Assembly (NCBI GenBank): GCA_037968835.1
Contig: JBBKWG010000238.1
Location: 1-6,998 of the forward strand
Source: JBBKWG01 sp037968835
Lineage (GTDB): Bacteria; Pseudomonadota; Alphaproteobacteria; Rhodobacterales; Rhodobacteraceae
Length of the DNA stretch: 6,998 bases
Direction of reading: 5' to 3'
Shown here: one piece after another, positions 1 to 5,338 of the stretch
Layout of the letters: each line of letters begins with the position of its first letter
Numbering within the stretch: the first letter of the stretch is position 1
The notes under the pieces: model-generated
The model's input: the letters and a program-made list of their open reading frames with translations, nothing else
What the model was told of the DNA's origin: nothing
Databases searched by the model: none
Translations under genes and position numbers: made by a program

Positions 1-8
1 TAAAGTTC

Positions 9-37
9 TTGGCGGATGTTCGCGTTTCGTGCTAGCC
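9..37 (+). promoter_or_regulatory. Candidate ruvCAB promoter with LexA (SOS) box-like operator
   Basis: The 15-mer at 18-32 reads GTTC-N7-GTGC. This is one mismatch from the alphaproteobacterial LexA operator GTTC-N7-GTTC, with the exact 7-nt spacing. It lies about 37 nt upstream of the ruvC start. A weak -35-like TTGGCG at 9-14 and a poor -10-like CTAGCC near 32-37 (17-nt spacer) would place the operator inside the promoter, where a repressor would block polymerase. The ruv genes are SOS-regulated in several bacteria, so the site makes sense, but short degenerate motifs occur by chance. The promoter hexamers are weak and much less certain than the operator. Confidence 0.38.
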
Positions 38-68
38 GTGCCTCAAAAGCAACAAGAGCAGGCAAATA

Positions 69-566
69 ATGCGAGTGATGGGGCTGGACCCGGGATTGCG
101 GGCGCTGGGATGGGGCGTCGTCGATGTCGACGGATCGCGATTGAAGCACGTCGCCAACGGTGTCTGCAGAACGGCAAGCGGTCCGTTGGGTGCGCGGCTG
201 GTGTCGCTTTTCGATGAGCTTTCGGCAATCTGGCTGGCGTATCTGCCCGACGCTGCGGCGGTCGAGCAGACATTCGTGAACAAGGACGGTGCGGGAACGC
301 TCAAATTGGGACAGGCGCGCGGGATTGCGATGCTGGTCCCGTCGCGCGCCGGGATCGTCGTCGGTGAATATGCCCCGAATGCGGTGAAGAAAGCTGTGGT
401 CGGTGTCGGTCACGCTGACAAGCGGCAGATCGAGCACATGGTGCGGATGCAGCTTCCGGGCATCGAGATAGCGGGACCCGATGCGGCCGATGCGCTGGCC
501 ATCGCGATCTGCCACGCGCACATGTGCCAGACCGCGAGCCGGATGACTCGGGTGGCGCTGGCATGA
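69..566 (+). CDS. ruvC: Crossover junction endodeoxyribonuclease RuvC
   Basis: RuvC is the resolvase that makes paired symmetric nicks across a Holliday junction at the end of homologous recombination, acting as a dimer with RuvAB in the cytoplasm. The 165-residue product has the usual RuvC length and RNase H-like fold motifs. The four acidic metal-binding catalytic residues fall at D7 (GLDPGL), E66 (VEQTF), D138 and D141 (PDAADALA), the same numbering as in E. coli RuvC. F69, the residue that probes DNA bases, and basic residues K107 and K118 are also in place. The segment TLKLGQARG is a family signature. The start ATG at 69 puts the first catalytic Asp at the standard distance; the ribosome-binding site (AGAGCAGG, 55-62) is only moderate. 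The stop overlaps the ruvA start as ATGA, implying translational coupling. Nothing suggests a defect. Confidence 0.98.
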   Translation: MRVMGLDPGLRALGWGVVDVDGSRLKHVANGVCRTASGPLGARLVSLFDELSAIWLAYLPDAAAVEQTFVNKDGAGTLKLGQARGIAMLVPSRAGIVVGEYAPNAVKKAVVGVGHADKRQIEHMVRMQLPGIEIAGPDAADALAIAICHAHMCQTASRMTRVALA

Positions 567-1210
567 TCGGCAAGATCGCCGGCCGGATCGACCATCGCGG
601 CAGCGATCACGTTCTCATAGATGTGCGCGGCGTCGGGTATGTCGTGCATGTGTCCGACCGGACCCTGGCGACGCTGCCCGGCGTGGGCGAGGCGGTGGCG
701 CTTTATACCGACCTGCTGGTGCGTGAGGATTTGTTGCAGTTGTTCGGTTTTACAACGCTAGTCGAGAAGGAATGGCACCGGTTGCTGATGGGCGTTCAGG
801 GGATTGGCGCCAAGGCGTCGATGGCCATTCTCGGCACGCTTGGGCCTGACGGCGTGGCGCACGCGATTGCGCTGGGCGACTGGAACGCTGTCAAGGCGGC
901 ACCGGGCGTCGGGCCGAAGATCGCGCAGCGGGTGGTTCTGGAACTGAAAGGCAAGGCACCGGCGATGATGGCGATGGGCGGGATTGCGGCGATGGCCTCA
1001 GATAGCGACGTGATCGACACCGCGCCTGCGGCTGCTTTTGCCGTGCCGAATGCGTCGGCGCAGGCCGAGGCGCTGTCGGCGCTGGGCAATCTGGGCTACG
1101 GCGCGGGCGAGGCGGCGGGGGCCGTGGCCGAAGCTGCGGGTGGCAATGCGGGCGCTGATACGGCGACTCTGATCCGCGCGGCGCTGAAGCTGCTGGCACC
1201 GAAGGGATAG
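563..1210 (+). CDS. ruvA: Holliday junction branch migration complex subunit RuvA
   Basis: RuvA binds four-way junctions as a tetramer and loads the RuvB motor. The 215-residue protein shows all three domains. There is an N-terminal OB fold (about 1-63) starting MIGKIAGRID. The middle domain has two helix-hairpin-helix motifs, VQGIGAKAS (78-86) and APGVGPKIA (113-121), for sequence-independent DNA backbone contact. A flexible Ala/Met-rich linker follows (about 132-163), then a C-terminal domain (about 165-215) that contacts RuvB. The acidic pin residues E55 and D56, which sit at the junction centre in E. coli RuvA, occur at the same positions. The start at 563 was chosen because MIGKI is the conserved family N-terminus and it makes an ATGA overlap with the ruvC stop; an in-frame ATG at 524 would add 13 unconserved residues inside ruvC. 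ruvB begins 4 nt after the stop. Confidence 0.98.
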   Translation: MIGKIAGRIDHRGSDHVLIDVRGVGYVVHVSDRTLATLPGVGEAVALYTDLLVREDLLQLFGFTTLVEKEWHRLLMGVQGIGAKASMAILGTLGPDGVAHAIALGDWNAVKAAPGVGPKIAQRVVLELKGKAPAMMAMGGIAAMASDSDVIDTAPAAAFAVPNASAQAEALSALGNLGYGAGEAAGAVAEAAGGNAGADTATLIRAALKLLAPKG

Positions 1211-1214
1211 CGCG

Positions 1215-2237
1215 ATGTCAGACCCCGATCCGACGCTGCGCCCCGATCCGCGCCCCGAGGATGCCGACCGGGCGCTAAGGCCGCAGTCGCTGGATGCGTT
1301 CATCGGACAGGCGGACGTGCGCGCCAACCTGCGGGTTTTCATCGAAAGCGCACGCCAACGCGGCGCGGCGATGGACCATGCGCTGTTTCACGGACCGCCG
1401 GGGCTGGGCAAGACTACGCTGGCCCAGATCATCGCGCGCGAACTGGGGGTGAATTTCCGCATGACGTCCGGGCCGGTGCTGGCAAAGGCTGGCGATCTGG
1501 CCGCGATCCTGACCAATCTGGAGCGTAACGACGTTCTGTTCATCGACGAAATCCATCGGCTCAATCCGATTGTCGAAGAAGTACTGTATCCGGCGCTCGA
1601 AGATTTCGAGCTGGATCTGGTGATCGGCGAGGGACCGGCGGCGCGCACGGTGCGGATCGAATTGCAGCCCTTCACGCTGGTTGGCGCGACGACCCGGCTG
1701 GGACTTCTGACGACTCCGCTGCGTGATCGGTTCGGGATACCGGTGCGGCTGCAATTTTACACCGAGGACGAGTTGTTCGCGATCGTCATGCGGGGGGCCG
1801 GATTGCTACAGATCGAAACCGACGAGGGTGGCGCGCGCGAGATTGCGCGTCGGGCACGTGGCACTCCCCGGATCGCCGGGCGCTTGTTGCGCCGGGTCGT
1901 CGATTTCGCCGTGGTCGAGGGTGATGGACGGGTGACGCGCGAGCTTGCCGACAGCGCATTGACCCGGCTAGGCGTCGATGCTCTGGGGCTTGACGGGGCG
2001 GACCGGCGCTATCTGTTCCTGATCGCGGACAGCTATCAGGGTGGTCCGGTCGGGGTGGAAACGCTGACGGCGGCGCTGAGCGAAAGCCGCGACGCCATCG
2101 AGGAAGTGATCGAGCCTTACCTGCTGCAACAGGGCCTGATCCAGCGCACGCCGCGCGGGCGTATGCTGGCCGAGCGGGCGTGGCGGCATCTTGGTCTCGC
2201 GGTTCCCGGTGCCCCGGCGCAGCCTGGTCTTTTTTAG
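1215..2237 (+). CDS. ruvB: Holliday junction DNA helicase (branch migration motor) RuvB
   Basis: RuvB is the AAA+ ATPase that forms hexameric rings on either side of the RuvA-bound junction and pumps DNA to drive branch migration. The 340-residue length is typical. Motifs in order: RuvB N-terminal RPQSLDAFIGQ (22-32); Walker A GPPGLGKTT (60-68); Walker B LFIDEIH (108-114); sensor I around GATT (157-160); the arginine-finger segment PLRDRFG (168-174); sensor II GTPRIAGRLLRR (216-227); and a C-terminal winged-helix domain with GPVGVETLTAALSE (277-290) and the terminal RTPRGR signature (311-316). An AAGGG ribosome-binding site overlaps the end of ruvA (about 1202-1206), well spaced from the ATG at 1215. 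This gene closes the ruvCAB cluster. Six Ts span the stop, but no convincing stem precedes them. Confidence 0.98.
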   Translation: MSDPDPTLRPDPRPEDADRALRPQSLDAFIGQADVRANLRVFIESARQRGAAMDHALFHGPPGLGKTTLAQIIARELGVNFRMTSGPVLAKAGDLAAILTNLERNDVLFIDEIHRLNPIVEEVLYPALEDFELDLVIGEGPAARTVRIELQPFTLVGATTRLGLLTTPLRDRFGIPVRLQFYTEDELFAIVMRGAGLLQIETDEGGAREIARRARGTPRIAGRLLRRVVDFAVVEGDGRVTRELADSALTRLGVDALGLDGADRRYLFLIADSYQGGPVGVETLTAALSESRDAIEEVIEPYLLQQGLIQRTPRGRMLAERAWRHLGLAVPGAPAQPGLF

Positions 2238-2238
2238 A

Positions 2239-2267
2239 TTGCCAACACGGAAATTCAGAGATTTCAT
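2239..2267 (+). promoter_or_regulatory. Possible housekeeping promoter for the oxygenase gene
   Basis: In the 67-nt gap after ruvB, TTGCCA (2239-2244, 5 of 6 to the sigma-70 -35 box) is followed after exactly 17 nt by TTTCAT (2262-2267, 4 of 6 to the -10 box). The gap is less GC-rich than the surrounding coding DNA, as expected for a promoter. Read-through from ruvB remains possible because no clear terminator separates the genes. Confidence 0.33.
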
Positions 2268-2304
2268 GCCTCCGGCGGAAATATTTTCGACAGGGTGAGA
2301 TTGG

Positions 2305-2928
2305 ATGTCAGATCCGGAGTTTCATCGGTTATGGCCGACGACGCTGATGGAAATCGCGCTTCCGGGCGCGGAGCAGGCCAATTCCGTGCTTGCCGGTCTG
2401 ATCGAGGAGATGGACGCGGCGAAAGCCGCGATGACGACGGATTATCTGGCCGCGGATTTCCTGACCCAGCCCAATCCCGCCGTTCACTGGCTGAAGTCGT
2501 GCATCGAGCGGGCTGTCGTCGATTATGCCAGGGGGACCGGCGTCGACTATCCGGTCGATTTTCGGGTTCAGGCGTGGGCCAACGTGAACCGGTTCGGAGA
2601 TTATCACAACGTCCACAATCATCCCCATTCGTGGTTGTCGGGAACCTATTACGTGCATGTCCCGCCGGATGCCTCCGGGTTGCCCGGACGTGTAGACCGC
2701 GATCCGAATGCAATCAGTTTCTATGATCCGCGACCGCAAGCGAACATGAATGCGATCCGCAACGATCCGCAGGTCGATCCCGAGCACAGGCTGGTTCCCA
2801 AAGCCGGGGATTTGCTGATCTGGCCGGCCTTCCTGCATCACATGGTCCATGTGAACCTGAGCGAGACGGCGCGGATCTCGGTCTCGTTCAATATCGTGCT
2901 TCGGTGGAAAGACGCCTATCTACCCTGA
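2305..2928 (+). CDS. Putative 2-oxoglutarate/Fe(II)-dependent oxygenase (TIGR02466/2OG-FeII_Oxy_5-like)
   Basis: This 207-residue cytoplasmic protein has no signal peptide or membrane helix. It resembles an uncharacterised family of non-heme iron oxygenases (recognised from memory as TIGR02466/Pfam 2OG-FeII_Oxy_5). Supporting signals are W91-N95 (WANVN), then HNHPHSWLSGTYYVHVP (104-120), FYDPRP (139-144), a turn KAGDLLIWPAFLHH (166-179), H182 and R190 in ARISVSFN (189-196). The last block matches the distal iron-binding His and the 2-oxoglutarate-binding Arg of the double-stranded beta-helix fold. The proximal iron site is probably among H104, H106 and H108; the usual HxD acidic ligand is not obvious. 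The reaction and substrate are unknown. An AGGGTGAG ribosome-binding site (2292-2299) supports the ATG at 2305. It is not evidently linked in function to ruvCAB upstream. I am confident of the fold and family, not of any substrate. Confidence 0.82.
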   Translation: MSDPEFHRLWPTTLMEIALPGAEQANSVLAGLIEEMDAAKAAMTTDYLAADFLTQPNPAVHWLKSCIERAVVDYARGTGVDYPVDFRVQAWANVNRFGDYHNVHNHPHSWLSGTYYVHVPPDASGLPGRVDRDPNAISFYDPRPQANMNAIRNDPQVDPEHRLVPKAGDLLIWPAFLHHMVHVNLSETARISVSFNIVLRWKDAYLP

Positions 2929-2945
2929 TGCGAGCTTTGTGAACG

Positions 2946-2970
2946 GGAACCGGGGGTGCATGCCCGCGTT
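2946..2970 (+). promoter_or_regulatory. Candidate EcfG-type general stress promoter of the DUF892 gene
   Basis: GGAAC (2946-2950) and CGTT (2967-2970) are separated by exactly 16 nt. This matches the promoter pattern GGAAC-N16/17-CGTT used by the alphaproteobacterial general-stress sigma factor EcfG. It would start transcription near 2976-2978, giving a leader of about 75 nt before the DUF892 start at 3054. DUF892 proteins are commonly stress-induced, so the target is plausible. Whether this organism encodes EcfG cannot be seen here, and some Rhodobacterales may lack it. Confidence 0.5.
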
Positions 2971-2990
2971 CTTCACCGTGAAGGCGCGGG
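2963..2990. repeat. 28-nt near-perfect inverted repeat upstream of DUF892 gene
   Basis: The left arm is CCCGCG (2963-2968) plus CTTCAC (2971-2976), and the right arm is GTGAAG (2978-2983) plus CGCGGG (2985-2990). The centre is C2977 and there is a small TT/G internal mismatch. As RNA it would give a stable stem of about 11 pairs with a tiny loop. It could end transcription of the oxygenase gene or be a regulator operator. No T tract follows, so it is not a standard intrinsic terminator. It overlaps the candidate -10 element. Confidence 0.6.
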
Positions 2991-3039
2991 GAATGGATCG
3001 ACGTGATTCAGGCTTGTCGCGCCTCGTTCAATTTATTGC

Positions 3040-3045
3040 AGGGGG
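3040..3045 (+). promoter_or_regulatory. Ribosome-binding site that fixes the DUF892 start
   Basis: AGGGGG lies 8 nt upstream of ATG 3054 and favours that start over an in-frame GTG at 3003. The family N-terminus (MKTL..AFEHTLRDIYYAE) also begins at 3054. Confidence 0.75.
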
Positions 3046-3053
3046 TTTATGCG

Positions 3054-3542
3054 ATGAAAACGCTTGCCGACGCATTCGAACACACATTGCGTGACATTTA
3101 TTACGCCGAAAACCAGATCATCAAGGCATTGCCCAAGATGAAGGACGCGGCGAAGTCGAAGGAGCTGAAAACAGCGTTTGACGACCATCTAGCCGAGACC
3201 AAAGAGCAGGTTTCGCTGCTGAAGAAGGTCTTCAAGACCATCAACAAGGAAGCCAAGGGCGAAAAGTGCGACGCCATCGAGGGCCTGATCAAGGAAGGCG
3301 AGGGCGTGATGAAGGAAGCCGAAGGCGAGGCGCTGGATGCGGCGCTGATCGGCGTGGCCCAAGCCGTCGAGCATTACGAGATCGCACGCTATGGCACACT
3401 GCGTGAATGGGCGCGCACGCTGAAGAACGACGAGGCGCACGATCACCTCACGAAGATCCTCGACATGGAAAAGGGCGCGAATGCCAAGCTGACAGGGCTG
3501 GCCGTTTCCGAAGTGAACGGGAAGAAAAAGAAGGCGGCCTGA
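3054..3542 (+). CDS. Ferritin-like DUF892 (YciE/YciF family) protein
   Basis: This 162-residue, almost wholly helical protein belongs to the DUF892 family, a ferritin-like four-helix bundle. Helix A carries LRDIYYAENQ (12-21, E19). Helix B carries the H45 and E48 segment (DDHLAETKEQ). Helix C carries VEHYEIARYG (105-114, E106, H107, E109). Helix D carries LDMEKGANAKL (136-146, E139). These acidic and His residues are the likely di-metal site. The family is associated with stress responses in enterobacteria (YciE/YciF), but its chemistry is unsettled. The C-terminus ends in a short basic tail, GKKKKAA. Charge is dense throughout (many Lys and Glu), as is usual for this family. It stands alone between a candidate EcfG-type promoter and an intrinsic terminator, so it is probably a monocistronic stress gene. 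Family confidence is high; function is inferred. Confidence 0.92.
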   Translation: MKTLADAFEHTLRDIYYAENQIIKALPKMKDAAKSKELKTAFDDHLAETKEQVSLLKKVFKTINKEAKGEKCDAIEGLIKEGEGVMKEAEGEALDAALIGVAQAVEHYEIARYGTLREWARTLKNDEAHDHLTKILDMEKGANAKLTGLAVSEVNGKKKKAA

Positions 3543-3563
3543 TCGGCGTCATCGATACGTAGC

Positions 3564-3597
3564 GGGCCGCGTCCGAGCGATGCGGCCCTTGCTTTTG
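3564..3597 (+). terminator. Intrinsic terminator after the DUF892 gene
   Basis: GGGCCGC (3564-3570) pairs perfectly with GCGGCCC (3582-3588). The inner bases G3571-C3573 can extend the stem with G3579-T3581 (one G-U pair), leaving a 5-nt loop. A T-rich tail, TTGCTTTTG (3589-3597), follows directly. It lies 22 nt after the DUF892 stop and separates that gene from ybgC. Confidence 0.8.
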
Positions 3598-3650
3598 CGC
3601 GGGGTGTCGGTCAGGAGAAACGCGTCCATCGTCCGGGAGAACGTCGCTCT

Positions 3651-4040
3651 GTGACCCATCGTTTCGATCTGCGCGTCTACTATGAGGACACGGACCTTGC
3701 CGGCATCGTCTATTACGCGAATTACCTGAAATTCATCGAACGCGCGCGCAGCGAATTTGTCCGCGAGCTGGGCATCGACCAGGTGCGGCTGCGGGCGGAC
3801 GAGGGCATCGTGTTTGCGGTTCGCCGCGTCGAGGCCGATTACCTGGCAGCCGCCAAATTCGACGACATTCTGACGGTTCACACAGGTATCGAGGCGCTTA
3901 CGGGGGCAAGGATCATTCTGAAGCAGGATGTGTTTCGCGACGGGCAGTTGGTGTTTGCGTCGGTGGTTACACTGGTGGCGCTGAGTGAAACCGGCCATCC
4001 GACGCGGCTTCCGGCGGATGTTCGCCTAAGGCTTCACTGA
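3651..4040 (+). CDS. ybgC: Tol-Pal-associated acyl-CoA thioesterase YbgC
   Basis: YbgC is a small cytoplasmic hotdog-fold thioesterase (4HBT family) that hydrolyses acyl-CoA substrates and is usually encoded beside tolQRAB; its link to envelope biology or phospholipid metabolism is not settled. The 129-residue protein has the family's first-strand and helix signature VYYEDTDLAGIVYYANYLKFIERARSE split across residues 9-35. D15 (second Asp of EDTD) matches catalytic D18 of E. coli YbgC. The position of E. coli H25 is Tyr here (Y22). The start is GTG at 3651, since no other ATG, GTG or TTG in frame was found back to the DUF892 stop. GGGAGA (3635-3640) is a plausible ribosome-binding site with a rather long 10-nt spacer. 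It sits downstream of a terminator, so it needs its own promoter, which I could not identify. Confidence 0.93.
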   Translation: MTHRFDLRVYYEDTDLAGIVYYANYLKFIERARSEFVRELGIDQVRLRADEGIVFAVRRVEADYLAAAKFDDILTVHTGIEALTGARIILKQDVFRDGQLVFASVVTLVALSETGHPTRLPADVRLRLH

Positions 4041-4073
4041 TTATTTCATCGATTTCGCCGTCGCGCCTTCTTG

Positions 4074-4103
4074 TTGGCAATCCGACTTGCGATCGGCTAA
4101 TGT
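4074..4103 (+). promoter_or_regulatory. Possible promoter for tolQRAB
   Basis: In the 120-nt ybgC-tolQ gap, TTGGCA (4074-4079, 5 of 6 to the -35 box) is followed after 18 nt by TAATGT (4098-4103, 3 of 6 to the -10 box). The gap is long for an operon, and its second half is A-rich, so an independent tol promoter is reasonable. The -10 match is weak. No terminator for ybgC is evident. Confidence 0.3.
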
Positions 4104-4160
4104 CCGGCGCAACGAGGGACCCAAGAAAAACAAACACGGGTCGGCAGAGAGAGCAGGCTA

Positions 4161-4862
4161 ATGGAAACGGAAACGCTTGCGCTGGCGCAGGAGATTGATT
4201 TCTCGCTGCTGGCGCTTTTCGCCCGCGCGACATGGGGCGTCAAACTGGTGATGATCATTCTGATTATCGCGTCGTTCTGGTCCTGGGCGATCATCATTCA
4301 GAAATCCCTCAGCTACCGTCGTGTGCGGGATGCGACAACGCGGTTCGATACGGCTTTCTGGTCAGGCGAACCGCTGGATGCGCTGTTCGATCAGGTCGGA
4401 CCGGCACCGTCGTCCGCGTCTGAGCGGATTTTTTCGTCGGGCATGACCGAGTGGCGGCGCTCGCATCGACAGGACGGCGGGCTGATCCCCGGCGCTCAGG
4501 CGCGCATCGACCGCTCGATGGACGTGGCGATCCAGAAAGAGGCCGAGGACTTGCAAGCGGGTCTGCCGCTTCTGGCGACAGTCGGATCGACCGCGCCGTT
4601 TATCGGTCTGTTCGGCACGGTTTGGGGCATCATGAACGCGTTCATCGAGATTGCGGCGCAGCAGAATACCAACCTAGCCGTCGTCGCTCCGGGCATCGCC
4701 GAGGCGTTGCTGGCGACCGGTCTTGGACTTCTCGCGGCAATTCCGGCGGTGATCTTTTACAACAAGCTCAGTTCGGACAGTGACCGGATCCTCGCGGGCT
4801 ATGAAAGTTTTGCCGACGAGTTCGCGACGTTGATGTCGCGCCAGTTGGACTCGGCAGCCTGA
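4161..4862 (+). CDS. tolQ: Tol-Pal system proton channel subunit TolQ
   Basis: TolQ is the MotA/ExbB-family inner-membrane subunit that, as a pentamer around TolR, forms the proton-driven motor of the Tol-Pal system. The 233-residue length is normal. Three membrane helices are visible: about 26-47 (VKLVMIILIIASFWSWAII), about 135-162 (containing LATVGSTAPFIGLFGTVWGIM, the family hallmark) and about 172-199 (VVAPGIAEALLATGLGLLAAIPA). The large loop between the first two helices is cytoplasmic and rich in charged residues, including GAQARIDRSMDVAIQKEAEDL. T144, P146 and the third-helix Thr/Gly residues are the kind that line the proton path. The ATG at 4161 follows a purine-rich AGAGAGCAGG. The tolR start lies one base beyond the stop, so the two are translationally coupled. 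Confidence 0.97.
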   Translation: METETLALAQEIDFSLLALFARATWGVKLVMIILIIASFWSWAIIIQKSLSYRRVRDATTRFDTAFWSGEPLDALFDQVGPAPSSASERIFSSGMTEWRRSHRQDGGLIPGAQARIDRSMDVAIQKEAEDLQAGLPLLATVGSTAPFIGLFGTVWGIMNAFIEIAAQQNTNLAVVAPGIAEALLATGLGLLAAIPAVIFYNKLSSDSDRILAGYESFADEFATLMSRQLDSAA

Positions 4863-4863
4863 T

Positions 4864-5331
4864 ATGGGCGCGGGTGTCATCCAGAAAGACGGCGGGTCGC
4901 GGCGTCGGCGGCGCGGGCGGGCGCGTCCGATGTCCGAGATCAACGTCACGCCGTTCGTCGACGTGATGCTGGTGTTGCTGATCATCTTCATGGTCGCCGC
5001 GCCGTTGCTGACGGTTGGAGTGCCTGTCGAGTTGCCCAAGACTGCGGCGAACACGTTGCCGACGGAAACCGAGGAACCGCTGACGATTACGTTGACCGCC
5101 GAGGGGCTGACGACGATCCAGACGACCGAAGTGGCCGACGAGGAAATCGTTCCGCGCCTTGCCGCGATCCTGAGCGAGCGTGCGAGCGACCGTGTCTTTC
5201 TGCGCGCCGATGGGGCAATTCCCTATGCTCGGGTCGTGCAGGTCATGGGGGCGATGAACGCGGCGGGGATCACGAATATCGGTCTTGTCACCGATACCGG
5301 TGGGCCGCGTCTGAACGGCCAGGACGGGTGA
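4864..5331 (+). CDS. tolR: Tol-Pal system protein TolR
   Basis: TolR is the ExbD-family partner of TolQ, with one membrane helix and a periplasmic domain thought to bind peptidoglycan when the motor is energised. The 155-residue protein has a cytoplasmic N-terminus with an unusual Arg run (RRRRRGRAR, 13-21), consistent with positive-inside topology. The signature MSEINVTPFVDVMLVLLIIF follows (23-42), then the rest of the helix to about 50. D33 corresponds to the essential proton-carrying Asp of the family (D23 in E. coli TolR). The periplasmic part begins VPVELPKT (53-60), a conserved block, and ends with LRADGAIPYARVVQVMGAMNAAGI, split over 113-136. The ATG at 4864 is 1 nt after tolQ; a later in-frame ATG (residue 23) would remove the basic tail and lacks support. 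Confidence 0.96.
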   Translation: MGAGVIQKDGGSRRRRRGRARPMSEINVTPFVDVMLVLLIIFMVAAPLLTVGVPVELPKTAANTLPTETEEPLTITLTAEGLTTIQTTEVADEEIVPRLAAILSERASDRVFLRADGAIPYARVVQVMGAMNAAGITNIGLVTDTGGPRLNGQDG

Positions 5332-5338
5332 CGGGGAC

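Noticed and set aside
5..21. GTTC repeated with a 9-nt spacer as a LexA box
   Set aside because: The alphaproteobacterial SOS operator needs a 7-nt spacer. The site at 18-32 fits the spacing and was kept instead.
524..562. Upstream ATG start for ruvA
   Set aside because: It adds 13 residues with no family support. The MIGKI start at 563 is the conserved RuvA N-terminus.
2205..2235. Six Ts at the end of ruvB as part of an intrinsic terminator
   Set aside because: Only a 4-bp stem with a wobble pair can be drawn upstream, and it is about 10 nt from the T run. The Ts simply encode the last Phe codon and stop.
3003..3053. In-frame GTG start adding 17 residues to the DUF892 protein
   Set aside because: The family begins at the ATG at 3054, which has a strong AGGGGG ribosome-binding site at proper spacing; the extra residues look like non-coding leader.
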